64,000 nt of DNA from Kribbella flavida DSM 17836 (GCF_000024345.1 NC_013729.1:7440001-7504000); one strand, 5' to 3'. Numbered from the stretch's first letter, positions 18,309 through 26,624 are shown. Notes: generated by a model from the sequence alone, not told the origin. Program-made: numbers and translations.

Positions 18309-18356
18309 TGAGACAAACCATGGCTGCGCGACGCATTTCCATGTTTGAGAGTCTCA
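18309..18356. promoter_or_regulatory. inverted repeat in the NmrA/AraC divergent promoter region
   Basis: TGAGACAAACCATGG (18309-18323) and CCATGTTTGAGAGTCTCA (18339-18356) are near-perfect inverted copies (AAAC-ATGG core with GAG/CTC flanks). Separation of the centres is about three helical turns, consistent with binding of a dimeric AraC-type protein. Role inferred from position. Confidence 0.5.
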
Positions 18357-18371
18357 GCTAGGGTCTCTGGT

Positions 18372-19310
18372 ATGGATGTGCTCGACGATCTGCTCGCCGG
18401 CGCCCGTGCCCGGGGCGGAGTGTTCAACCTGACCGTGCTCGACCCGCCGTGGGGTCTGCACATCGTCGACGAGGCACCGCTGGCCCTGGCCACCCTGGTC
18501 CGCGGCGCGGGCTGGATCCTGCGCGGTGACCAGCCGCCGGTCCGGCTGGACCGAGGCGACGTCGCGGTGCTCAGCGGCCCCGAACCGTACGTCGTCGTGG
18601 ATGCGCCGGACACCGCGCCGCAACTGCGGATCCATCCCGGCGGCCGCTGCGAACCGTTGCCCGGGGCACCTGTCGACTACAGCGCCCGGCTCGGTGTTCG
18701 CACCCACGGCGGCCGGCCCGAGGGCGAGGCGATGATCGTCAGCGGGACCTACCAGCTGGAGGGCGACGTCAGCCGCCGGTTGCTGGCCGCCCTGCCGCCG
18801 GTGCTCGTGGTGCCGGCCGACGAGGTGGCCGGGCCGGTGATGGAGATGGTGCTCGGCGAGATCCAGCGCGACGAGCCCGGCCAGCAGAGCGTGCTCGACC
18901 GGTGGCTCGACCTGGCCCTGATCACCACTCTGCGGGCCTGGTTCGCCCGGCCGGAATCGCACGCCCCTGGCTGGTACCAGGCGCAGGCCGACCCGGTGGT
19001 CGGGCTCGCGCTCCGGCTGCTGCACGAGGACCCCGCCCATCCGTGGAGCGTCGTCGAGCTGGCGAACCGGACCGGCGTCTCCCGCGCCAGCCTGGCTCGC
19101 CGTTTCACCGCCCTGGTCGGCGAGGCCCCGATGTCGTACCTGACCGGCTGGCGCATCACGCTCGCGGCCGACCTGCTGCGCGAGACCGGCGACACCGTCG
19201 AGTCGATCGCCCGCCGGGTCGGCTACGCGAACGCGTTCGCGCTGTCCGTCGCCTTCAAACGCGTCCGCGGCACCAACCCGACCGCCCACCGCAGGGCGAC
19301 GGCGGCCTAG
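18372..19310 (+). CDS. AraC family transcriptional regulator with cupin domain
   Basis: 312 residues. The N-terminal half is a cupin sensor (VFNLTVLDPPWGLHI, LVRGAGWI, LDRGDVAVL); the C-terminal about 100 residues hold two helix-turn-helix units (WSVVELANRTGVSRASLARR and VESIARRVGYANAFALSVAF) ending in the AraC signature F-K-R-V-R-G-T-N-P. Start is the ATG at 18372; nine further upstream codons are open but without ribosome binding site. Divergent from the NmrA/DUF1772 operon, which it likely controls. Confidence 0.9.
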   Translation: MDVLDDLLAGARARGGVFNLTVLDPPWGLHIVDEAPLALATLVRGAGWILRGDQPPVRLDRGDVAVLSGPEPYVVVDAPDTAPQLRIHPGGRCEPLPGAPVDYSARLGVRTHGGRPEGEAMIVSGTYQLEGDVSRRLLAALPPVLVVPADEVAGPVMEMVLGEIQRDEPGQQSVLDRWLDLALITTLRAWFARPESHAPGWYQAQADPVVGLALRLLHEDPAHPWSVVELANRTGVSRASLARRFTALVGEAPMSYLTGWRITLAADLLRETGDTVESIARRVGYANAFALSVAFKRVRGTNPTAHRRATAA

Positions 19311-19329
19311 GCTGTTGGTCGACACGCCC

Positions 19330-20025
19330 CTAGCGGGTTGTCGTCTCGAGAAAGGCCAGGGCCTGCGGCCACGCCAGCTGGAACGCCTCGGCGTTGGCCG
19401 GCTTGTCATGCCGGCCCCGGTCGGAGAAGCCGTGGTCCGCGCCGGGGTGGAACAGGCTGACGGTGGCCCCGCGCTGACGGGACTGCAACGACGCCTGCAA
19501 CGCCTCGAAGTCGGCGACCGGGACGAGCGTGTCGGCGCTCGGGTACGCCACCATCACCGGCGCGGTGATCGCGGCGGCCTCGGCGATGGCGTCGTACGTG
19601 TGCTGGGGCGCCAGGTCCGACGGGACCGTCGGATGCAAGGCGGCGACCCCGGCCAGCCGGTGTTCCCTTGCCGCGAGCAACAAAGCTAGCCGGCCACCCA
19701 GGCACCAGCCGAGAACTCCGGCCGCGCGGCAACCGAGCTCGCCGAGCAGATGGTCGAGCAACGTCCGGTGCTCGGCGAGAACGGTGTCGTCGTCCATCGC
19801 CAGCAGCAGGCGGCTCAGCTCGTCGATGCTGGTGTCGTCGCTGCTGGGTCCGTGGAACGGGTCCCAGACCAGTGCGGTGATCCCCCGCCCGGCCAGCTCG
19901 TCGGCCCAGTCCCGGACCTGCGCTCCGATACCGGTGATCATCGGCAGCATCAGCGTCCCGGCGCCACCTGCCGCTCCCCGGGCCAGGTACGCGGTCAACT
20001 CTGCGACGGTGACGGTTTCTCCCAT
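19330..20025 (-). CDS. dienelactone hydrolase family protein
   Basis: 231 residues. The dienelactone-hydrolase triad is visible: Cys108 in GWCLGG, Asp165 in YPSADTLVPV and His198 in PGADHGFSDRGR. These enzymes open lactone rings in chlorocatechol degradation, but many genomic copies hydrolyse other esters. The frame stays open to 20238, but translation before the ATG at 20025 is arginine-rich and unlike the family. Converges (19-bp gap) with the AraC gene. Confidence 0.87.
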   Translation of the reverse strand: MGETVTVAELTAYLARGAAGGAGTLMLPMITGIGAQVRDWADELAGRGITALVWDPFHGPSSDDTSIDELSRLLLAMDDDTVLAEHRTLLDHLLGELGCRAAGVLGWCLGGRLALLLAAREHRLAGVAALHPTVPSDLAPQHTYDAIAEAAAITAPVMVAYPSADTLVPVADFEALQASLQSRQRGATVSLFHPGADHGFSDRGRHDKPANAEAFQLAWPQALAFLETTTR

Positions 20026-20040
20026 GGACCGCCACGGTAC

Positions 20041-20061
20041 CCACCGCTTCCGGAGCGGTGG
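20041..20061. repeat. short hairpin upstream of the dienelactone hydrolase gene
   Basis: CCACCGCT and AGCGGTGG, perfect 8-bp arms with a 5-nt loop, 16 bp upstream of the hydrolase start codon on its coding strand. Could be an operator or a 5' leader structure; no further evidence. Confidence 0.35.
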
Positions 20062-20128
20062 CCGACCAGGTCCGTCCTGCCGACCCTGGGGGGAATGCGC
20101 GATCCATCGGTGGCGTTCTTGTCCATGA

Positions 20129-20150
20129 CTTTGATGACTCGTCACCAAAG
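20129..20150. promoter_or_regulatory. operator-like inverted repeat upstream of the sugar-ABC ATPase
   Basis: CTTTGATGAC (20129-20138) and GTCACCAAAG (20141-20150), 9 of 10 pairs matching around a TC centre, in the 206-bp gap between divergent genes and about 80 bp upstream of the ATPase start. The size and symmetry suggest a site for a LacI- or GntR-type sugar repressor; no such regulator gene is adjacent. Confidence 0.45.
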
Positions 20151-20231
20151 TGCGGACACCCAGGTCCTGGGCGCCTGGTGCGGAGGATCGTCCCGGCCCG
20201 AACCCGGCCGGCGGAGGAAAGGAACTGCGTG

Positions 20232-21308
20232 ATGGCAACCGTCTCGTTCAAGGGTGCGACCCGGGTCTACCCAGGCAGCGACACCCCTGCCGTGAACCAG
20301 CTCGACCTGGACATCGCCGACGGCGAGTTCATGGTCCTGGTCGGCCCGTCCGGCTCCGGCAAGTCGACCGCGCTGCGCATGCTCGCCGGGCTGGAGGAGG
20401 TCAACGACGGCGCGATCTTCATCGGGGACCGGGACGTGACCGACCGTCCGCCGAAGGAGCGGGACATCGCGATGGTGTTCCAGAACTACGCGCTGTACCC
20501 GCACATGTCGGTCGCCGACAACATGGGCTTCGCGCTGAAGATGCAGGGACTCGGCAAGGACGAGCGGGCCAAGCGCGTCGCCGAGGCGGCCAAGCTGCTC
20601 GGCCTGGAGCAGTACCTGGACCGCAAGCCGAAGGCGCTGTCCGGCGGTCAGCGGCAACGTGTCGCGATGGGCCGGGCGATCGTGCGCGACCCGCAGGTCT
20701 TCCTGATGGACGAGCCGCTGTCGAACCTCGACGCGAAACTCCGGGTCCAGACCCGCACCCAGATCGCCGAGCTGCAGCACCGGCTGGGCGTCACCACGGT
20801 GTACGTCACGCACGACCAGATCGAGGCGATGACGATGGGCGACCGGGTCGCGGTCCTCAAGGACGGCCTGCTCCAGCAGGTCGACACCCCGCTGAACCTG
20901 TACGACGCCCCGAAGAACAAGTTCGTCGCGGGCTTCATCGGCTCGCCGGCGATGAACCTGATCGAGGCCGAGATCGTCGACGGCGGCGCGAAGATCGGCG
21001 ACTACGTGGTCCCGATCGAGCGGGCCCTGCTGGCGCAGGCCGGTGACGACCGCACGCTGACGCTCGGCATCCGGCCGGAGGCGTTCCACCTCGCCGACGA
21101 GGGCCTGCCGGTCAAGGTCTCGGTGGTCGAGGAGCTCGGCTCCGACGCGTACCTCTACGGCACCGCCGAGCACACCACGAACCAGCAGGTCATCGCGCGC
21201 ATCGGCACCCGGACCCGGAGCGAACCCGGCCAGGTCGTCCACCTGGCGCCGCAGCCCGACAAGCTGCACCTGTTCTCCACCTCCACCGAGGAACGGCTGA
21301 CCGCCTGA
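20232..21308 (+). CDS. sugar ABC transporter ATP-binding protein, UgpC/MsmK/MsiK type
   Basis: 358-residue ATPase. Walker A is GPSGSGKST, Q-loop VFQNYALYPHM, signature LSGGQRQRVAMGRA, Walker B VFLMDEPLSNLDAKLR, H-loop YVTHDQIEAMT, then a C-terminal MalK-like TOBE regulatory domain (residues about 240-350). No permease or binding-protein genes are next to it, as for the multitask ATPase MsiK of Streptomyces that energises several sugar importers; that role is plausible here. Both GTG (20229) and ATG (20232) follow AAAGGAA; I use the ATG. Confidence 0.92.
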   Translation: MATVSFKGATRVYPGSDTPAVNQLDLDIADGEFMVLVGPSGSGKSTALRMLAGLEEVNDGAIFIGDRDVTDRPPKERDIAMVFQNYALYPHMSVADNMGFALKMQGLGKDERAKRVAEAAKLLGLEQYLDRKPKALSGGQRQRVAMGRAIVRDPQVFLMDEPLSNLDAKLRVQTRTQIAELQHRLGVTTVYVTHDQIEAMTMGDRVAVLKDGLLQQVDTPLNLYDAPKNKFVAGFIGSPAMNLIEAEIVDGGAKIGDYVVPIERALLAQAGDDRTLTLGIRPEAFHLADEGLPVKVSVVEELGSDAYLYGTAEHTTNQQVIARIGTRTRSEPGQVVHLAPQPDKLHLFSTSTEERLTA

Positions 21309-21319
21309 CCTCCCGATTC

Positions 21320-21387
21320 CGTAGTACGGCCTTCGGCTCGACACGTACTACGCCCCCGGCCCCGAGCGGCTCGCCCGCCCGGGGCCG
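21320..21387. terminator. double hairpin terminator region
   Basis: Two consecutive inverted repeats: CGTAGTACG/CGTACTACG (21320-21328 and 21344-21352) and CGGCCCCG/CGGGGCCG (21357-21364 and 21380-21387). They fill the gap between the convergent ATPase and DksA-like genes. Confidence 0.65.
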
Positions 21388-21406
21388 TGGTGGTCGAGAA
21401 GCCCTG

Positions 21407-21757
21407 TCAGGTGGCGCAGTCGATGCAGGTATGGGTGGTGGGGCGAGCTTGAAGCCGACCCGTCGCGATCGGCTCACCGCAGCGCTCGCAGCGTCCGTAC
21501 GCGCCGGCGGAAAGCCGAGCCAACGCGTCATCGAGCGCCATCAGGTGCTGGTGCGAACTCTCCAGCAACGCAGCGGTCTGCGAGCGCTCAAAGGCGATCG
21601 TGGCCCCTTCGGGATCATGCTCGTCATCGGTGGCGACGAGCCGGGCAGCCTCGACGATCGCCTCCAGGTCGCGGCGAAGCGAGGTCATCCGTTCCGTCGT
21701 GGCGGCCCGGTCCGCCGTCAGCAGTTCACGGAGTTCTCGATCCCTGTCGGCGGCCAT
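21407..21757 (-). CDS. DksA/TraR family C4 zinc-finger protein
   Basis: 116-residue protein: an N-terminal coiled-coil of two long helices (about residues 1-80) and a C-terminal zinc finger C90-x2-C93 ... C111-x2-C114 (RCERCGEPI and CIDCAT). DksA-type proteins enter the RNA polymerase secondary channel and modulate initiation, sometimes with ppGpp. Actinobacterial copies are less studied. No operon partner. Confidence 0.88.
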   Translation of the reverse strand: MAADRDRELRELLTADRAATTERMTSLRRDLEAIVEAARLVATDDEHDPEGATIAFERSQTAALLESSHQHLMALDDALARLSAGAYGRCERCGEPIATGRLQARPTTHTCIDCAT

Positions 21758-21875
21758 TGCTCCACGATGCCACGAGCGCCGGGCCGGCTCGTCCCCGCCG
21801 GGTTGCGGTGGGGACGAGCCGAGCGTGCGCCGTCAGCGCGAGGTGATCGCGGGGCCGGCGTTCACCGTGGTGTCG

Positions 21876-22616
21876 TCAGCGGATGGTGACAGCGCTGCCG
21901 GCGTCCCAGCTGATCGGCGTCGAGTACAGCACGAAGCGGTAGTCCCGGAGCTTGCTGTACCGGTAGGACAGCTGCACCTCGCCCTTGCCGTTGGTCCGGA
22001 CGCCGGCCTTCAGCGTCCGCCACACCGTGGATCCCCTCTCCCGGAACTGGAAGGCGCCGGGCGCCGACCGCTTGAAGTAGGTGTTGGCGGAGGTCGAGTA
22101 CAGCAACGACGTGCCCTTCAGCGTCACAACGTCTCCCGTCCGCGATGACGCAATCCAGGCACGAGCGGCCAGCTTCACCGTGACACCGACCTGGTTCTGG
22201 ACGTTGACCGAGTCCTCCTCCTGGTCCTCGTTGTAGCTGCCCAGACCGCGGAAGACCTGGTAGCCGATCGCGTGCGTGTCCGGCACCCGCCAGCGGCCGT
22301 CGCCGGTCGGGTAGTTCACGTCGAAGACGATCTGGTTGACGCCACCCAGGCTCGGGTGCCTCAGCACCCACCCCGACGCCGATTCGGGCGACTTGCATCG
22401 GCCGCTCACCGACCCGAACAGCGTCCGGTACGGCCGGTCGATCGCCACCCGGGTGGGGACCCACAGGTGGCAGGTGCCGTCGATGTCGGCCTCGGCGGCC
22501 TTGGTCGGAGGAGCCCACGACGGATCGGGGGCAGGGCCGGCGGCCGAGGCCGCCAGCGGTGTCACGGCCGCGAGGCCGAGAGTGGCCACCGCAGCCGTGA
22601 GGGTACGAAGCTTCAC
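21876..22616 (-). CDS. secreted protein of unknown function
   Basis: 246 residues from the GTG at 22616, chosen because AAGGAG lies 7 nt upstream; the longer ATG at 22643 would put the ribosome binding site inside the coding region. A signal peptide (VKLRTLTAAVATLGLAAVTP...ASA) ends near residue 27. The mature protein has paired cysteines (DGTCHLW and SGRCKSP), a WRVPDTHAIGYQVF segment and an all-beta composition. I do not recognise the family. A perfect 9-bp inverted repeat lies just upstream. Confidence 0.7.
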   Translation of the reverse strand: MKLRTLTAAVATLGLAAVTPLAASAAGPAPDPSWAPPTKAAEADIDGTCHLWVPTRVAIDRPYRTLFGSVSGRCKSPESASGWVLRHPSLGGVNQIVFDVNYPTGDGRWRVPDTHAIGYQVFRGLGSYNEDQEEDSVNVQNQVGVTVKLAARAWIASSRTGDVVTLKGTSLLYSTSANTYFKRSAPGAFQFRERGSTVWRTLKAGVRTNGKGEVQLSYRYSKLRDYRFVLYSTPISWDAGSAVTIR

Positions 22617-22638
22617 GACGTACTCCTTCTCTCGATGG

Positions 22639-22660
22639 AGCACTGACTACTGTCAGTGCT
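22639..22660. promoter_or_regulatory. perfect inverted repeat upstream of the secreted-protein gene
   Basis: AGCACTGAC (22639-22647) and GTCAGTGCT (22652-22660) around TACT. It begins 23 bp upstream of the GTG start of the minus-strand gene, so it could be an operator over the transcription start or an mRNA hairpin just upstream of the ribosome binding site. Confidence 0.5.
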
Positions 22661-22788
22661 TGTCACGAGACTGACGGTAATTGCGTCGTGCGTTACCCGC
22701 CACATGTCACAACGTCCCGGCGTGTCTTGGCAGCACCGGCCGCGAAACTCGATTGACCGGCGTGCGGCCGGTGACTTTGGGTGGGGTG

Positions 22789-23187
22789 GTGACCATCGAG
22801 CGGACCAATCCCCCAGCGCTGCACCCGACCCCCGGCTACCACCACGTGACCACGGTGGAGGCATCGCGGCTGGTCTTCCTGGCCGGTCAGTGCCCGCTGG
22901 ACTCGGCGGGTGAGCTGGCTTCGGGCGAGCTGGGCGGGCAGACCACGCAGGTGATCAGCAACATCCTGACCGCGCTGGAGTCGGCCAACGCCCGCCCCGA
23001 GGACGTCGTCCGCACGGTGATCTACGTGGCCAGCCCGGTCCGCGAGGACCTCGCCGCCGTCTGGACTCAGCTGAACGACTCCGAGCTCGCCCCGGCGTTC
23101 ACCACCGCCAGCACGCTGCTCGGCGTCGCCCAGCTCGGCTTCCCCGGCCAGCTCGTCGAGATCGACGTCACCGCTGCCCTGGGTTAA
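22789..23187 (+). CDS. RidA family (YjgF/YER057c/UK114) protein
   Basis: About 132 residues. RidA enzymes deaminate reactive enamine/imine intermediates from PLP enzymes. Typical features: an N-terminal strand ending GYHHV, LVFLAGQCPLD, the QTTQVISNILTALESANARPEDVVRTVIYV helix-strand unit and the C-terminal LVEIDVTAAL. The usual catalytic Arg of the RidA subfamily (C-x-R near residue 105) is not evident, so it is probably one of the Rid1-7 subfamilies. Start among GTG codons at 22771, 22786 and 22789 is not resolved. Its stop overlaps that of the convergent oxidoreductase by 4 bp. Confidence 0.85.
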   Translation: MTIERTNPPALHPTPGYHHVTTVEASRLVFLAGQCPLDSAGELASGELGGQTTQVISNILTALESANARPEDVVRTVIYVASPVREDLAAVWTQLNDSELAPAFTTASTLLGVAQLGFPGQLVEIDVTAALG

Positions 23188-24479
23188 AGCGGGTGATTCG
23201 GCTGGAGCAGGCCCGTCGGGTCGAGCTCCTGCCGCAACCGCCGGAGCCGGGCGTACGCCGACGGTTCGTACGCCTGCGCCACCTCCGCACTGGTGAGCGG
23301 GGCGAAGCTGAAGTTCAGGCTGCGGCCGATCCCGTACGGCGCCCACGGCGCCACGATTTCTTCGAGCAGCGCCGTCACGTCCTCCGCGGTCACTGACAAC
23401 GCAGTCAGCGAGTACAACGCGTCGCGGTGGCCGATCGCGTTCGGCGTCGCCGGCGGGCGGGACATCGCGCCGCCGAGGTGACGGATCGCGACCAGGGTCA
23501 TCACCGGCGCATCTGATCCGGTCAGCTTCGGCACAGTCGCGAGTGCTGCGGGTTCCAGGTCACGCAGCAGCACGTTGCGCGAGCGGTAAGGGCTCGGCCC
23601 GTCGGGCTCGGCGAAGATCCGGTGCGACTCGGTGAACGGGAGCTCGCCGACGGTGTCGAGCAGCGGCTCGCCTTCGGCGCGGAGCTCGGCGATCAACCGC
23701 TCCGCCTCATCCAGGCCGGTGAGCATGCTGAGCTGGAGCTGCGCGACGTGCTTGCCGCGCAACGGCGCGGGGACCGGCTGGATGTCGGGAAAGGCCAGGA
23801 CCGCGACGGCTGAGGTCACCTCGTCCGGGACGCTCCGGGTCCACTCGTGCCAGGTCGCGAGCACGTCGGGCGCCGCCGCGAGGTCGTAGTACAGGCTGCC
23901 GCCGGCGAGGGTGGGCACCTCGAAGAGGTCGACCTCCAGTGCGGTCACGATGCCGAAGTTGCCGCCACCGCCGCGCAGCGCCCAGAACAGGTCCTCCTGC
24001 TCGGGTGTCACGGTGCGAAGCTCGCCGTCCGGGGTGACTAGTTCGAGGCGGCGCACGTGGTCGGCCGCGAATCCGTAGCGCCGCGCCATCAGGCCGGTGC
24101 CGCCACCGAGCGTGTACGAGACCGCGCCGACGCCCGGGAAGCTGCCGGACAACGGAGCCAGCCCGTACGGCGCGGCCGCGTCGATCACCTGCTGCCAGGT
24201 CGCTCCCGGCTGAATCGCCGCCGTACGCCGTCGCGGGTCGACCGAGACGCCGGCGAAGGCCCCGGTGGTGATGAGCACGCCGTCAGTCGGCGTGGTGTGG
24301 CCGTGCCCGCGGCCCTGGACCGCGACGCGCAAGGCGTGATCGCGGGCGTACCGGACTGCCTCCTGGACGTCGGTGGCGCTCGTGACGCCCGCGATCCAGG
24401 CGGGGCGGTGGGGATCGAGGCGCTGGATGCCGAGGCGCTGGTCGTCGTAGCCGTCGGTCGTAGGTGTCCATGTCTGCAT
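23184..24479 (-). CDS. FAD-binding oxidoreductase (berberine-bridge type)
   Basis: 431-residue oxidase/dehydrogenase. FAD-binding PCMH domain: QGRGHGHTTPTDGVLI holds the His (59 or 61) used for 8-alpha covalent FAD attachment, followed by PGATWQQV, GVGAVSYTLGGGTGLMARRYG and WALRGGGGNFGIVT. The C-terminus RLRRLRQELDPTGLLQPNHPL carries the BBE signature. The second covalent-link Cys of bicovalent family members is absent. Translation probably starts at ATG 24479; 11 upstream codons look non-coding. Divergent from a WYL regulator that may control it. Confidence 0.9.
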   Translation of the reverse strand: MQTWTPTTDGYDDQRLGIQRLDPHRPAWIAGVTSATDVQEAVRYARDHALRVAVQGRGHGHTTPTDGVLITTGAFAGVSVDPRRRTAAIQPGATWQQVIDAAAPYGLAPLSGSFPGVGAVSYTLGGGTGLMARRYGFAADHVRRLELVTPDGELRTVTPEQEDLFWALRGGGGNFGIVTALEVDLFEVPTLAGGSLYYDLAAAPDVLATWHEWTRSVPDEVTSAVAVLAFPDIQPVPAPLRGKHVAQLQLSMLTGLDEAERLIAELRAEGEPLLDTVGELPFTESHRIFAEPDGPSPYRSRNVLLRDLEPAALATVPKLTGSDAPVMTLVAIRHLGGAMSRPPATPNAIGHRDALYSLTALSVTAEDVTALLEEIVAPWAPYGIGRSLNFSFAPLTSAEVAQAYEPSAYARLRRLRQELDPTGLLQPNHPL

Positions 24480-24503
24480 GCCGACGACGCTAGAGATGCT
24501 TCC

Positions 24504-24520
24504 GGACAGCACTTGTCCTC
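24504..24520. promoter_or_regulatory. GGACA/TGTCC inverted motif before the second WYL gene
   Basis: GGACAGCACTTGTCC (24504-24518), arms GGACA/TGTCC around a 5-nt centre, continuing to TGTCCTC (24514-24520). It lies in the 64-bp divergent gap between the FAD oxidoreductase and WYL genes and shares the heptamer with the other WYL locus at 12564 and 12598. Confidence 0.5.
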
Positions 24521-24543
24521 AAGCTGTGGATATCTTTGTGGAC

Positions 24544-25506
24544 ATGAACGACCTGCCGGGCCGGCTGCTGCGCCTGCTGTCGCTGCTGCAGAGTCGGCGG
24601 GAGTGGTCAGGAGCCGAACTGGCCGAGCGTCTCGGTGTCACCGACCGGACCATCCGGCGCGACATGGACCGGCTGCGGGCGCTCGACTACCCGGTGACCG
24701 GGACCACGGGTACCGCGGGCGGGTACCGGCTGGGGTCCGGGCGGAACATGCCGCCGCTGGTGCTGTCGGACGAGGAGGCCGTCGCGGTGGCGGTCGGCCT
24801 GGCCGGAGCCGGTAGCGGAGGGGTCGCCGGCCTGCACGACAACTCGATGAGCGCGCTGGCGAAGCTGTCGCAGGTGCTGCCGCCGCGGCTTCGTCCACAG
24901 GTCGCCGCGGTCGGCGCGACGTCCGTGGTCGGGCGAGAGGACCAGCCGCAGCTGGATCCGGCCCGGCTGGCCGTGCTGGCCGCGTGCTGCCGCGATCGGG
25001 AGATCGTTGCCTTCGACTACGAGTCGCGTGGCGGCGAGAGCAGCGCCCGCCGGGTCGAGCCGCACCGGCTGGTCGCGCTGCAGGGCAACTGGTACCTGGT
25101 CGCGTTCGATCCCGGCCGGGACGACTGGCGGACCTTCCGGGTCGACCGGATCACCGATGTGCGACCGACCCGGCACCGGTTCACCGCGCGCGACCTGCCG
25201 GCGCCGGACGCGGCGACGTACCTGACCGAGTCGTTCGCGACCGCGACGTACCGGCACTGGGCGACTCTGCGGGTGCAGCTGCCGGCGGACGAGGTCCGCG
25301 CGGGGTTCTACGGGCGCTGGCTGCCCGGCCGGGTCGAGCCGGCCGGGGCGGACGCCTGCGTGGTTCACCTGACGGCGGAGTCTCCGCAGCTGCTGGTGCA
25401 GTACCTCGCCGGGGTCGTTGCCCTGGGCGCGGAGTTCACGCTGGAGGCCGCCGAGGAGACCGCGGAGGTCATCCGCCGGGTGGGCAGTGCGTTGGTCACC
25501 GGCTGA
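24544..25506 (+). CDS. WYL-domain (YafY-type) transcriptional regulator
   Basis: 320 residues. N-terminal winged helix (LRLLSLLQSRREWSG, LAERLGVTDRTIRRDMDRLRAL), then a WYL domain (about 135-210, RVEPHRLVALQGNWYLVAFD, DWRTFRVDRI) and a C-terminal extension. Same organisation as the protein at 11596-12564. ATG at 24544 is preceded by TTGTGGAC only, no strong ribosome binding site, so it may be leaderless. Likely regulates the divergent FAD oxidoreductase. Confidence 0.9.
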   Translation: MNDLPGRLLRLLSLLQSRREWSGAELAERLGVTDRTIRRDMDRLRALDYPVTGTTGTAGGYRLGSGRNMPPLVLSDEEAVAVAVGLAGAGSGGVAGLHDNSMSALAKLSQVLPPRLRPQVAAVGATSVVGREDQPQLDPARLAVLAACCRDREIVAFDYESRGGESSARRVEPHRLVALQGNWYLVAFDPGRDDWRTFRVDRITDVRPTRHRFTARDLPAPDAATYLTESFATATYRHWATLRVQLPADEVRAGFYGRWLPGRVEPAGADACVVHLTAESPQLLVQYLAGVVALGAEFTLEAAEETAEVIRRVGSALVTG

Positions 25507-25561
25507 CCAGTGGGTTGCGCGGGTTGGTCAGGATTCTGATCAGCGGCCCCGTGGTGACGGA

Positions 25562-25972
25562 TCACGCGGTGATCAGGCCGATGCCGAGGGTCAGGACGCC
25601 GAGGGCGAGCACGGCGGCGCCGAGCCAGAGGATCCAGACGAACTGGTTCGGCCGGCTGCGGCCGGGGCCGGCGGACGAGGTGAAGAAGCCACCGGACATC
25701 AGGATCGCCGCGACCGGCAGCGCGAGCCGGCCGATCCACAGCCAGCTCCCGCTCAGGCTGGTCGCGTCGACGTAGAGCAGGCCGACCAGGCTGAGAATGA
25801 CCAGCACGCCGGCATGTCCGTGACCGGCCCGGGCGAACGACCTCTGGAAGTCGGTCATCGGGACCTGGCCGCGCACGATCCTGGTCAGGAACCACCCGCC
25901 GAACTGGATCGTCACGATCGTGAGCAGGACGGCGCCGGCGATGATTCTCGACGGCTCACTCAACGCGGTCAT
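25562..25972 (-). CDS. small integral membrane protein, unknown function
   Basis: 136 residues with four hydrophobic segments (roughly residues 10-30, 50-70, 79-95, 112-134). Conserved-looking cytosolic/loop motif FARAGHGHAGVLVILSLV, which is seen in uncharacterised actinobacterial membrane proteins. It follows the DoxX-like gene by 27 bp on the same strand and is probably in its operon under MerR control. Confidence 0.7.
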   Translation of the reverse strand: MTALSEPSRIIAGAVLLTIVTIQFGGWFLTRIVRGQVPMTDFQRSFARAGHGHAGVLVILSLVGLLYVDATSLSGSWLWIGRLALPVAAILMSGGFFTSSAGPGRSRPNQFVWILWLGAAVLALGVLTLGIGLITA

Positions 25973-25999
25973 GGGTGGAACTCCTCCTGGGTCAGGGGG

Positions 26000-26581
26000 T
26001 CAGCGGACGGACTCGGGCTCAGCCTGGGGCTTGGCTTCAGGCTCGGGCTGGGGCTTGGCTTCGGGCTGGGGCTGGAGGGTGGCGGCCGGGTGCAGGAGCC
26101 GGCGGATCGGCGTACGGGGAGCGGAGCGGGCGGCCCAGACCGCGACCGCGAGGTAGAGGACCTGCTCCGGGATGCGCTGCCACAGCGGCGTCGCCGGCGC
26201 GCCGTTCGCGAACGCGACCTGCTCGGTCGCCGCGTAGACGTTGGCCGGAAGCATCACCACGAACAGCGTCGCGAGCGACCACCCGGCCGCCCATCTCGTT
26301 GCCGTCAGCACCAGTCCGAGCGCACCGAGCAGCTCCAGCACGCCGGTCAGGTAGACCATCGCGTCGGCGTACGGGACGAACGGCGGCACGATCCGCACCA
26401 GATCCGCGTGATTGGGCATCACGGTCACACTCGCCGGCACGAAGTGCGCGCTCGCGGTCAGCAGCAGCATCACCGCCAGCCCGTGCGCCGCGCTCACCGC
26501 CCAGCTCGCGAACCGCCGGACTCCGAGCCCGCCCAGACCGCGCAGTACCAGCGTCGCCGCGATCAGCACCCCAACGATCAC
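26000..26581 (-). CDS. DoxX-like membrane protein
   Basis: 193 residues with four spans. The DoxX pattern is visible (VYLTGVLELLGALGLVLTATRWAAGW, LFVVMLPANVYAA). The last about 25 residues are an unusual Pro-Gln-Glu-Ala-Lys repeat, PQPEAKPQPEPEAKPQAEPE, likely a flexible cytosolic tail. Start is GTG at 26581; AGGAGGAGG lies 9-18 nt upstream. Divergent from a MerR gene. Confidence 0.8.
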   Translation of the reverse strand: MIVGVLIAATLVLRGLGGLGVRRFASWAVSAAHGLAVMLLLTASAHFVPASVTVMPNHADLVRIVPPFVPYADAMVYLTGVLELLGALGLVLTATRWAAGWSLATLFVVMLPANVYAATEQVAFANGAPATPLWQRIPEQVLYLAVAVWAARSAPRTPIRRLLHPAATLQPQPEAKPQPEPEAKPQAEPESVR

Positions 26582-26624
26582 CAGGATCCACCTCCTCCTG
26601 TTTGGATAGTGACACTAGCCGTTA

